Below are positions 18,961 through 25,804 of a stretch of 64,000 nucleotides of DNA, one piece after another; positions within the stretch are counted from its first letter, which is position 1, and each line of letters starts with the position of its first letter. A model generated the notes under the pieces. The model was given only the letters and a program-made list of their open reading frames with translations, was not told the origin of the DNA and made no database searches. Where the stretch lies: contig JBMYRH010000019.1 of NCBI GenBank assembly GCA_049602155.1, forward strand, positions 43,131 through 107,130, in the 5' to 3' direction. Source of the stretch: JBMYRH01 sp049602155 (GTDB taxonomy: Bacteria > Myxococcota_A > UBA9042 > PHBI01 > JBMYRH01). Made by a program: the position numbers and the translations under genes.

Positions 18961-19754
18961 CCCTTCTTGAGCCGCTTTAGCGCGTCCTTCGCGTACTCTT
19001 GCACCTCGACAGAGGGGTGCGTGAGGTGAGGCTCAATGACAGGGAGCGCTTTGGGGTCACCTAGCTCTCCCAGGGCATGCAGCGCCGCAGCGAGCGCCTT
19101 CGCGTCCTTCTCCTCTCGGGCTTGAGCCATGAGCGGCGCGAGGCTCTTGGGGTCCTTGAGTTTGCTCAACGCCATAGCAGCGAATCCACGCACTTGAGGC
19201 TTAAGATCCTCTCGCAGTCGCTCGATCAGCTTCGGAGTAGCGACGCGATCTCGGATGTCCCCTAGCGCGAGCGCAGCGTAACCCCGCACATCCTCATCTT
19301 TATCTCGTAAGGCGCCAATGAGGTCTGGGATGGCGGCTGGATCGCGCACGCGACCAAGCCCGACGACCGCAGCGAACCGAACATTCAGGTCCTTGTCTTT
19401 GAGCGCCTTGAGCAACCAGGGCGTGACCGCCTTATCGCGGTGAGCACCCAGGGCATAGGCCGCTGCGGCGCGCACGCGGATCTCTCGGTCGTCGAGCAAC
19501 GCCGCGATCGAGCCCTGAGAGGCCGCGACGGTCACCTCGCTCAGGACCCCTAGGGTCCAAAAGCGTGTCATCTCATCGGGCGCCTTTAGGCCCAGCTCAA
19601 CTGCCGGCCAAATCGACGGACCGCGCTGTATCAATGCCTTGACCGAGGTGCAGGTCTCCAGGCTCTCGCACCCCTTGAGTTGGTCGACGAGCTCGGGGAC
19701 CGTCGGCGGCGCGCTCAAGGTCAACGCCACGCACGCAGTGAGTAACACGCTCAT
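18957..19754 (-). CDS. Exported HEAT-repeat protein
   Basis: A 265-residue protein with a weak N-terminal signal ('MSVLLTACVALTLSAPP'), so periplasmic or possibly lipid-anchored at Cys8. From about residue 65 it is a regular solenoid of some six HEAT/PBS-lyase-like repeats of ~31 residues: 'REIRVRAAAAYALGAHRDKA', 'KDLNVRFAAVVGLGRVRDPA', 'KDEDVRGYAALALGDIRDRV', 'LKPQVRGFAAMALSKLKDPK'. Such solenoids bind proteins rather than catalyse. Last gene of a three-gene run with the HAD phosphatase and the exported protein (each overlapping by 4 bases), which implies coordinated expression but gives no common pathway. Confidence 0.82.
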   Translation of the reverse strand: MSVLLTACVALTLSAPPTVPELVDQLKGCESLETCTSVKALIQRGPSIWPAVELGLKAPDEMTRFWTLGVLSEVTVAASQGSIAALLDDREIRVRAAAAYALGAHRDKAVTPWLLKALKDKDLNVRFAAVVGLGRVRDPAAIPDLIGALRDKDEDVRGYAALALGDIRDRVATPKLIERLREDLKPQVRGFAAMALSKLKDPKSLAPLMAQAREEKDAKALAAALHALGELGDPKALPVIEPHLTHPSVEVQEYAKDALKRLKKG

Positions 19755-20494
19755 CCCTTACCTCCACCCGATGCCAACGCCTCAGGGCCCGAAGCGATTC
19801 CGTCCCAGGTCAGCGCGCTGAAGGCGCGCGGATCCGTGAGGTCGTGACACACGAGATCACCGCCGGCGTCTATCAGCGCCTCGTAGCTCGCGCCCCCCGT
19901 CGCCACAGCGATGCAGACGCCCCCATTGTCATGGGCAGCGGTGATGTCTTTTGGGGTGTCACCCACAATCAGAAGACGGCACTCACTCAAGGGCCGCCCC
20001 AACCGCTCGGCGCCGCGACGGGCCCCCGCCGCGATCAACCCCGCGCGAGGCTCTGCGTCACAGCCGAAGCCGCCGAAATCAAAATACCTGTTGAGGCCCA
20101 CACGCTCGATCTTTGTGCGGGCTCCCGCCTCGACGTTCCCGGTCCCCAGGCCCAGGGCGACGTGGGGCAAGTCCACGAGAGCCTCCAGCGCGTCTATGAC
20201 CCCTGGGTGCACATCGTAAACCTCAGCCTCGGCGACTTCATGGGCTAAATTGGCCAAATAATCCTCGAGCAGTCTGTCGATCTCCGCCTCGGTCCCTTCG
20301 GCCGCGATCGTCCGCAACCCTTCGCGGAAGATGGCGCGATCCGTCATCCCTGCGAACGAAAAGTGCTCGCACGCGTCTGCACGGTCATAGAGGCGCTCAA
20401 AGGAGCGCACGAGCGCCTTGCGCCCCGCCCCACCACTGGTGATCAAGGTGCCATCCACATCAAAGAGGATCACAGTGGGGCGTCGAGGGCTCAC
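19751..20494 (-). CDS. HAD-superfamily phosphatase, phosphoglycolate-phosphatase-like
   Basis: A 247-residue HAD hydrolase. Motif I is 'LFDVDGTLITSGG' with nucleophile Asp12 and Asp14; the helical cap follows ('AGRKALVRSFERLY'); motif II lies near 'GLGTGN'; motif IV is 'LLIVGDTPKDITAAHDNG' with the acidic pair. The layout fits the beta-phosphoglucomutase/phosphoglycolate phosphatase branch, which dephosphorylates small metabolites in the cytoplasm. The exact substrate cannot be fixed. It overlaps both neighbours by 4 bases and is the middle gene of a three-gene operon with two exported proteins, an unusual mix of compartments. Confidence 0.88.
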   Translation of the reverse strand: MSPRRPTVILFDVDGTLITSGGAGRKALVRSFERLYDRADACEHFSFAGMTDRAIFREGLRTIAAEGTEAEIDRLLEDYLANLAHEVAEAEVYDVHPGVIDALEALVDLPHVALGLGTGNVEAGARTKIERVGLNRYFDFGGFGCDAEPRAGLIAAGARRGAERLGRPLSECRLLIVGDTPKDITAAHDNGGVCIAVATGGASYEALIDAGGDLVCHDLTDPRAFSALTWDGIASGPEALASGGGKG

Positions 20495-21378
20495 GGCGTG
20501 ACCGGAGATGAAATCGAACCGACCCGCTCTCGGATGCCAGGTTCAGAGGATTGATTGACGATCGCGACGACGAGGCGTCGACGATCACCGCCCGGCACGT
20601 CGAGTTGCGCGGTCATGGTGTGAGGCTTGAGCGTGTCTCCCAGGGGGATCATGCGCCAGACGACGCCGTACCAAGCCGGCTTGGCGTCAAAGACTGGCTC
20701 GTACGCATGCGTCGAGGCCTTGAACGCGCGGCGCACAGCGCGGCCGTCGAGCGCCAACTTACCGATCCTCACCGACGGCGACGCTGAAGGCACAAAGACC
20801 TCCTCGAACACCATGAGCTGAAGCACGGGCCCGGGCACCTCATGCACCTTGAGATCTCGCTTCGTGCGCCCGAGCGCGACCGTCGTCGCCTGATCCGGTC
20901 CACAGGGGGTGTAGACGCCGTACCACGCACCCTTCTTGTCGATACGAGCGATCCGCGGCGAACCGTCGGGGTTGCGATAATTGCCACGCCAACCGCTGCC
21001 CGAAGAGAGCGCCTCAACGAAGGGGCGCACCGGAGTCTGGCCAAGCTGGAGGACCCCACCGGAGTAACACCCCACCGGCACGGTGCCACCCGTCTTGCCG
21101 TCGCCGTCGAGGTCCATGGCCAAGCCGGAGTCAAAGAGGTTGTACTCCACGACGCCAGAGGATGGCGTGACGAGGATCGAATAGGGCTCGGCCGTAAACG
21201 GGACCTTGCCCGATGGATACGCCGCCCCCTCGATCGGGGTGAGCTTCACGGTCACTTGGACGTGATCTTCGCCCTTCTCGAGGGTCATCGTGGGTGGCTC
21301 AAAGGGGCTCGCGGCGTGCGCCGATGTCGCGGTCACGACACCACAAAAGACGAGCGCTATCAGGGAGGCGCGGATCAT
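20491..21378 (-). CDS. Exported protein of unknown function
   Basis: Not recognised. A 295-residue protein with a clear Sec signal ('MIRASLIALVFCGVVTATSAHAA', cleavage after AHA). The mature part is rich in beta-type sequence: 'DHVQVTVKLTPIEGAAYPSGKVPFTAEPYSILVTP' style stretches early, a 'DLDGDGKTGG' acidic loop that could bind calcium, and 'AQLDVPGGDRRRLVVAIVNQS' near the end. Two cysteines (in 'VPVGCYSGG' and 'YTPCGPDQ') might form a disulphide. First gene of a run with the HAD phosphatase and HEAT protein, overlapping the former by 4 bases. No catalytic motif is apparent. Confidence 0.7.
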   Translation of the reverse strand: MIRASLIALVFCGVVTATSAHAASPFEPPTMTLEKGEDHVQVTVKLTPIEGAAYPSGKVPFTAEPYSILVTPSSGVVEYNLFDSGLAMDLDGDGKTGGTVPVGCYSGGVLQLGQTPVRPFVEALSSGSGWRGNYRNPDGSPRIARIDKKGAWYGVYTPCGPDQATTVALGRTKRDLKVHEVPGPVLQLMVFEEVFVPSASPSVRIGKLALDGRAVRRAFKASTHAYEPVFDAKPAWYGVVWRMIPLGDTLKPHTMTAQLDVPGGDRRRLVVAIVNQSSEPGIRERVGSISSPVTP

Positions 21379-21431
21379 GGCGGTTACCTTAGGCGGAGGC
21401 CGCTCCGCCGTCTAGCTAGACTACCCCTGCC

Positions 21432-22193
21432 TCAATGGGAGCCGAGAGCCCTCAGGGAGGGTGCGCCCTCACGCTGATTGGCCTCGAAGCTCGAGTGAAC
21501 CGCGCGAAGGTGCCCCCAGAGGGCGACGGTGTCTGGCGCAACGCCCTCTTCTTCAGAAAGTCGTGCCTCACACTCCGGGGTCCCAAAGCGACATGGAAAG
21601 AGGTGCACATTGAGCACCCGCTGACCGCGATCACGGGCCATGACAGTGGCGAGGTAGAGGCGCTCCATCGGGCCATCTTCTATCGCGAGGCAGCCGATAC
21701 TGGCGCACCCTCCATGAATGAAAATGTCGCTGCCCGGGGGGGCGTCGCCAGCACGTGTGCGGTCGACATCGGTCGGGTAATCAAGCCCCAGAGAGAGGTG
21801 AAACGCTGAACGTGGGTTGAAGCGGTTGATGCGATATAGCCCCTCTGGGATCTGGCCATCACCTTCACGGCGCTTTGGGCCCAGCCGTCCACTTCGCGCA
21901 CAGATCGGCAGTGTCCAAACAGGGACCAACTGTGGCCCGTCTGCGGCACCGGCCCAGACCTCTAGGACGCCCTCGTGCTTGTACCCCGTCAGAAAGAGCG
22001 CCCGAGGAGGCCAGTCCGCTCGAGCGTCCTCAAAAGCCTGACGCAATGGGGTCGCCTGAGCCTTTAGGGCGGCCGTCACCCGGGGCGCTCGAAGTTGGCG
22101 CGTCAAAAATGTCCCGGCACCCACCGGCGACGTCAGCGCCAGCGATGTGAGTGCGAGAAGAGAGGCGATAATATAGGGAGATCGTGCATGCAT
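21432..22193 (-). CDS. L,D-transpeptidase (YkuD fold, YafK/DpaA-like)
   Basis: A 253-residue exported protein (signal 'MHARSPYIIASLLALTSLAL', then 'TSPVGA'). The YkuD catalytic signature is present as 'DIFIHGGCASIGCLAIED', with the conserved His, Gly and nucleophile Cys of HG-x5-GC. The flanking 'DGQIPEGLYRI', 'SAFHLSLGLDYPTD' and 'LNVHLFPCRF' are as in the YafK/DpaA group, which cuts or forms links between peptidoglycan and the Braun-type lipoprotein or 3-3 crosslinks. It acts in the periplasm. It stands alone by spacing and is divergent from nothing; the operon at 21378 follows on the same strand after about 50 bases. Confidence 0.88.
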   Translation of the reverse strand: MHARSPYIIASLLALTSLALTSPVGAGTFLTRQLRAPRVTAALKAQATPLRQAFEDARADWPPRALFLTGYKHEGVLEVWAGAADGPQLVPVWTLPICARSGRLGPKRREGDGQIPEGLYRINRFNPRSAFHLSLGLDYPTDVDRTRAGDAPPGSDIFIHGGCASIGCLAIEDGPMERLYLATVMARDRGQRVLNVHLFPCRFGTPECEARLSEEEGVAPDTVALWGHLRAVHSSFEANQREGAPSLRALGSH

Positions 22194-22226
22194 GACCCGT
22201 AGGGACGGGTCAGCCGCGATTTCGAT

Positions 22227-22715
22227 CTATCCCTTAGCGGGCCCCACCAACCACGTGGCGATGGCGCGCGCTACCACCTCACCGTCGGTATTCATGATGT
22301 CGCCCTGAATCTCAAGCTCGCGACGCTCTGTCGACTCGCTCACCGCGGCCTCACACTCCGCGACCAAGAGCCCCCGCGCTTTCTTCAGGTACTCGATACG
22401 GAGCCCCTTCAGGATACCGCGCGCGCCATCGGGCAACCCAGAGGTCATCGCGAGGCCGGTGGTGGCCTCAGCGAGGTTCATCAGCGCGACCGCATGCACA
22501 CAGTTCAAGTGATTCCGGACCTTCTTCTTGTCTCGCATCTGAACCCGAGCGAACCCTGGGCGCAGCTCAAGCACCTCCGCACCAATGGTCCCGGTGTAAG
22601 GCGCGGCCTTACCCACGGCCTTACTGAAGAGCAGCTTGCCACCGGGGAGGTCGCTGAGCTTCGCCCACATCTTCCTGACCATCGGCCCTGGTGATCGGTT
22701 GCCATCGAGTTTCAT
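22227..22715 (-). CDS. DUF4442 hotdog-fold thioesterase-like protein
   Basis: A 162-residue cytoplasmic protein of hotdog length. The central segment 'KKKVRNHLNCVHAVALMNLAEATTG' is the typical DUF4442 core (N-H-x2-C-x-H-A), followed by beta strands 'GILKGLRIEYLKKARGLLVAECEA' and 'GDIMNTDGEVVARAIATWLVG'. Related proteins are acyl-CoA thioesterases (PaaI/YiiD-like), so hydrolysis of a fatty or aromatic acyl-CoA is likely. It overlaps the upstream cation transporter by 4 bases (ATGA) on the same strand, so the two are translationally coupled, though no pathway links them. Confidence 0.82.
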   Translation of the reverse strand: MKLDGNRSPGPMVRKMWAKLSDLPGGKLLFSKAVGKAAPYTGTIGAEVLELRPGFARVQMRDKKKVRNHLNCVHAVALMNLAEATTGLAMTSGLPDGARGILKGLRIEYLKKARGLLVAECEAAVSESTERRELEIQGDIMNTDGEVVARAIATWLVGPAKG

Positions 22716-23743
22716 GCGTCAGCCTCTAGGTCCAATTGGGTCACACCTGGCACCGCAGTGCGCACTTCATCCTCAAGTCGATCGACCTCTTCACCCAGCG
22801 CCTTGAGGAGATCCTCAGCGAAGCCCTCGAGCCACGCAGCGAGCGCCTCGTCGCTGTCCAATTCGGCCCGCAGCGCCGTCAGATCTCGCTCGGACAAGAC
22901 CGCCCGGGCCAGAGCACCGCCGTCAAAGTCCAAATCCGCGGCGACTCGGTACTTGCCCATCGTCAGGACCACGCCTGTCATCGAGACTACGTCAGAGACG
23001 ATGGGGTGCTTCTCAAAGACCCCTCGAATCGCTTGCTCTACCTCCGGGTCAATGGCCCGGCTGAGCAAGAAGACGCGGTTCACCCGGACGAGGAAGATGG
23101 CGACCCCGGCAAGCAAGACGCCAATCGACAGGGTCGCGATTGCGTCCCATAGCGGAGAGCCTGTGACCGACTCTAAGGTGATCCCCGCAATCGCAAAGAG
23201 GAGACCTAACACCGCGGCGGCGTCCTCTGCGAGGATCGCGATGAGCGTCGGATCACGCCCCTCCTTGAAGTACTGAGTCGCGCTCACGCCGGCGGCCTTG
23301 GCGTCCTTAAAGAGCCCGCGCGTAGCGACCGCCAACGCTCCACCCTCGAGGACCACTGCAAACGTCAGAACAGCCCAAGTCACCCAAGTGTGATTCGAGA
23401 CCTCTGGGTGCATCAGCGCATGGACCCCGTGCCACAAGGTCACCCCTGCCCCGAGGAAGAAGATCCCTAAGGCGCTGACGAGCCCCCAAAAGAAGCGATC
23501 TCTGCCGTAACCCTCCGGGTGCACCTCGTCGGCGACACGCTCGGAGCGCTTAAGGCCCAAGAGTAAGAGCGCTTGATTGACCGTATCGGCGACCGAGTGG
23601 ATCGCCTCCGACAACATCGCCCCAGAGCCCGAGACACTGAAACCGATAAACTTCGCGATCGACACCAGCGAATTGGCGCTGATCCCCGCGATAACTGAAC
23701 TGGTGCTGCTTCCTGCCATGGGACCATCATGGCCAGGAGTCAC
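22712..23743 (-). CDS. Cation diffusion facilitator family transporter
   Basis: A 343-residue inner-membrane protein with six hydrophobic segments. The CDF signature is seen in 'ISANSLVSIAKFIGFSVSGSGAMLSEAIHSVADTVNQ', where Ser-Glu-x2-His-Ser-x2-Asp carries the metal site of TM2, and 'AILAEDAAAVLGLL' carries the TM5 site (Glu/Asp). The layout, with 'HPEGYGRDRFFW' after TM2, resembles the ZnT9/SLC30A9 branch. It exports divalent metal such as Zn, Co or Fe by proton antiport. The cytoplasmic C-terminal domain (from about residue 230) is present and longer than usual with an acidic helical tail. Coupled to the DUF4442 gene by a 4-base overlap. Confidence 0.9.
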   Translation of the reverse strand: MTPGHDGPMAGSSTSSVIAGISANSLVSIAKFIGFSVSGSGAMLSEAIHSVADTVNQALLLLGLKRSERVADEVHPEGYGRDRFFWGLVSALGIFFLGAGVTLWHGVHALMHPEVSNHTWVTWAVLTFAVVLEGGALAVATRGLFKDAKAAGVSATQYFKEGRDPTLIAILAEDAAAVLGLLFAIAGITLESVTGSPLWDAIATLSIGVLLAGVAIFLVRVNRVFLLSRAIDPEVEQAIRGVFEKHPIVSDVVSMTGVVLTMGKYRVAADLDFDGGALARAVLSERDLTALRAELDSDEALAAWLEGFAEDLLKALGEEVDRLEDEVRTAVPGVTQLDLEADA

Positions 23744-23795
23744 CAGCGTGCAAGCCCGAGAGGCCTCTAACCGACAAATTTCGTCAGGAACGGCC

Positions 23796-24203
23796 CTATT
23801 TGCACTGCGCAGGGATGTCGCTCAATTGCCCCCAGGCCGCGAGCGCTTGCTCGCATAAATCTCCCAGCTTTGCCTTCGCATCAGGGGTCTTAGCGGCGCG
23901 AAACGCATGACGCTGGGCATCACAGCCCACTTGCGCAGTGGGGGTGACCTTGACCCACGCGTCACAGCACGTCAGGAGCTTCGTGCAGATCGGCGGCAGA
24001 TCAGACTCTGGGGACTTCACTTCCGCCACGGCGACCGCATCAGCAGGGGCGGTCGTCGGCTCTGGGACCGCCTCGGGTGCCCTCTCAGGGGGCGCGACGG
24101 CAGGGGCAGCGACTGGGGGAGGAGGAGCCGACGACTTATCACACGCCACCAAGCAGAGCGCTCCGCTAAGGGCGATGAGAGACCACAACAGTTTCCGAGT
24201 CAT
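23796..24203 (-). CDS. Small Pro/Ala-rich lipoprotein with four cysteines
   Basis: A 135-residue lipoprotein: signal 'MTRKLLWSLIALSGALCLVAC' with Cys21 as the lipidated residue, and a good AGAGGA ribosome site. A Pro/Ala/Glu-rich spacer (about 25-65) is followed by a compact helical domain with cysteines in 'ICTKLLTCCDAW', 'VGCDAQRH', 'LCEQAL' and 'PAQCK'. The compact domain looks disulphide-stabilised. Similar small proteins ('TC..W' helices) are frequent in Myxococcota genomes but have no known function. It sits between the CDF gene and the Lys/Ala-rich lipoprotein, all on the minus strand. Confidence 0.78.
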   Translation of the reverse strand: MTRKLLWSLIALSGALCLVACDKSSAPPPPVAAPAVAPPERAPEAVPEPTTAPADAVAVAEVKSPESDLPPICTKLLTCCDAWVKVTPTAQVGCDAQRHAFRAAKTPDAKAKLGDLCEQALAAWGQLSDIPAQCK

Positions 24204-24286
24204 CGGGCTTCCTCTTCAAGATTCAGGGGCCCACGTCATGTGCGTGTGTATCGGAGTGTCTCGCGGAGCGACCCTGTCGATCAAAC

Positions 24287-24321
24287 GAAAAAAGGGCAGA
24301 CCCTATTCAGGATCTGCCCTT
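24287..24321 (-). terminator. Rho-independent terminator after the Lys/Ala-rich lipoprotein
   Basis: On the minus strand a 9-bp stem (AAGGGCAGA / TCTGCCCTT, arms 24313-24321 and 24292-24300, 12-base loop) runs into a stretch of T. It lies about 35 bases past the stop of the gene at 24357. Confidence 0.88.
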
Positions 24322-24356
24322 CAACTTCAATCACGAAGCCGACTAAGCGCGAAGCG

Positions 24357-24650
24357 CTATTTCTTCGCCGCAGGTGCGGCTGGCTTCGCAGCAGGTGCAG
24401 CAGCAGCTGGCTTAGCAGCAGGTGCAGCAGCAGCTGGCTTAGCAGCTGGCTTCGCAGCAGGCTTCGCAGCCTCCTTCTTAGCAGCAGGTGCAGCCTTCTT
24501 GTCGTCTGCCTTCTTGTCGGCCTTCTTGTCGTCAGCCTTTGCAGGAGCGGCAGTCTTGTCAGCCTTACCAGCGTCTGCCTTCTTGTCGCAGGCAGGTGCC
24601 ACGAACATAAGGGCAGCCGCCAAGATTCCGAATCCAATAAGCTTGCGCAT
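24357..24650 (-). CDS. Lys/Ala/Pro-rich low-complexity lipoprotein
   Basis: A 97-residue protein with a perfect AGGAGG site, a signal peptide and the lipobox-like end 'FVAPAC' (Cys21). The whole mature part is Lys, Ala, Pro and Asp only: first 'KADDKKADKKADDKK', then 'AAKPAAKPAAAAPAAKPAAA'-type repeats that are also tandem at DNA level. The composition recalls histone H1-like or TolA-linker sequences, but the lipobox and absence of a folded domain point to an outer-membrane- or wall-associated tether. Copy number of the repeat is expected to vary between strains. It has its own terminator and a promoter-sized, AT-rich upstream region, so it is probably a strongly expressed single gene. Confidence 0.8.
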   Translation of the reverse strand: MRKLIGFGILAAALMFVAPACDKKADAGKADKTAAPAKADDKKADKKADDKKAAPAAKKEAAKPAAKPAAKPAAAAPAAKPAAAAPAAKPAAPAAKK

Positions 24651-24746
24651 GGTAGTTCCTCCTCTACTCGCGCGACAGACACGTACACGTAGCCTGTCAA
24701 ATGTTCGGCGAGTATGACCGACATCGCGCAGAGTGCAAACGAGACA

Positions 24747-24766
24747 GTGCGTAAAAAATAACGCAC
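24747..24766. repeat. Inverted repeat in AT-rich intergenic region
   Basis: GTGCGT and ACGCAC flank an 8-base A/T spacer, about 100 bases upstream of the Lys/Ala-rich lipoprotein gene and inside the AT-richest part of 24651-24794. It could be a regulator site or an RNA hairpin in that gene's leader. I found no convincing -35/-10 pair here. Confidence 0.4.
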
Positions 24767-24794
24767 CTTGTTAATGTGCTGTTATTAAACAACT

Positions 24795-25076
24795 TTATCT
24801 TATCACGTGAAAACCATTTCCGTGCTCGAGGGGGGAATTCACCCGTAAAACTCCCTCGACAGAAGCCGCTGAGCTCCCGACTTCGCACCACGCCACAATC
24901 GCCTCGACCGCCGAGACAGGGCCTTCAAAATGCGCCTCGACGGTGCCGTCAGAGCGATTCCTCACCCAGCCGCGCACCCCAAACTCGGTGGCGCGCTCCG
25001 CGGTCGTCGCGCGGAAGAAGACCCCCTGAACACGTCCCCGGACGACGACACGTACAGCGACGACAGCGGCTGTCAT
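24795..25076 (-). CDS. Acylphosphatase
   Basis: About 93 residues from the ATG at 25076, which overlaps the stop of the upstream SDR by the usual ATGA; the longer frame adds 17 residues that belong to the SDR region. The catalytic loop 'RGRVQGVFFR' with its Arg and the Asn in 'VRGWVRNRSDGTVEAHFEG' match acylphosphatases, small cytoplasmic enzymes that hydrolyse carboxyl phosphates such as acetyl or carbamoyl phosphate. The C-terminus 'GNGFHVIR' is normal. Last gene of an SDR-acylphosphatase unit, perhaps continued from the acyl-CoA synthetase gene (9-base gap). Confidence 0.9.
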   Translation of the reverse strand: MTAAVVAVRVVVRGRVQGVFFRATTAERATEFGVRGWVRNRSDGTVEAHFEGPVSAVEAIVAWCEVGSSAASVEGVLRVNSPLEHGNGFHVIR

Positions 25077-25795
25077 GTGCTTGGATACGGGGTCCGTTGA
25101 GGTCGAATCACGATCTCGGTCGGGCACGCGGTGGATGGAAATTCAGCCACGAAGAGCGCGGTCTTGGCGATATCCGCCGGCTGGATCATCCGCTCCATGA
25201 GCAAGCCGCGACCCGCGACCATCTCGGTGTTCACAAACCCTGGACACAGCGTCGTGACCTTGACCCCTGCCTCGCGGACATCCTCAAAGACCGACTCCGA
25301 GTAACCGAGGACCGCGTGCTTTGACGCACAATAGGCGCCGCCCCCTGCGAAAGAGCCCTTCCCAGCCACAGACGCGATTTGAATCACCGACCCGCCTTGG
25401 GCGGCGATCAGGTGGGGCAGCGCGTATCGGGTCACGTGCATCAGGCCGTTCACGTTGACGTCCATGACGTGCGCGAAGACCTCTGGCTCCAATACCTCAG
25501 CCGAGCCTTTGGCGTAGACGCCCGCGTTGTTCAGGACGACCCCCAGTCCGCCGAGCTCATCCACACAGCGATCGACGGCTGCCGCGACCTGCTCGGCCTC
25601 GGTGACGTCGACAGGCAGGACCAGCACTCGCGCGCCAAGGGCACGACAGCGCTCAGCCACGGGGGTCAATGTCTCTGCCCGACGGGCCACTAAGGCGACG
25701 TCATAGCCAGCCTCTGCGAAGCCCTCGGCACACGCTGCGCCGATGCCACGGCTCGCCCCGGTGATCAGAGCGACCTTGGTGACCTCGGTGCTCAT
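25073..25795 (-). CDS. Short-chain dehydrogenase/reductase
   Basis: A 240-residue classical SDR. 'VALITGASRGIG' is the cofactor motif, the 'ARRAE' after strand two suggests NADP, 'LNNAGVY' is the structural motif, and Ser ('QIASVAGKGS') with 'YCASKHAVLG' form the catalytic set. 'CPGFVNTEM' follows. It resembles the YdfG/sepiapterin-like ketoreductases; substrate unknown. It lies 9 bases downstream of the acyl-CoA synthetase gene and overlaps the acylphosphatase by 4 bases, so these three genes probably form one transcript with a lipid-related role, which is inference. Confidence 0.9.
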   Translation of the reverse strand: MSTEVTKVALITGASRGIGAACAEGFAEAGYDVALVARRAETLTPVAERCRALGARVLVLPVDVTEAEQVAAAVDRCVDELGGLGVVLNNAGVYAKGSAEVLEPEVFAHVMDVNVNGLMHVTRYALPHLIAAQGGSVIQIASVAGKGSFAGGGAYCASKHAVLGYSESVFEDVREAGVKVTTLCPGFVNTEMVAGRGLLMERMIQPADIAKTALFVAEFPSTACPTEIVIRPQRTPYPST

Positions 25796-25804
25796 CTCGT
25801 CCCC

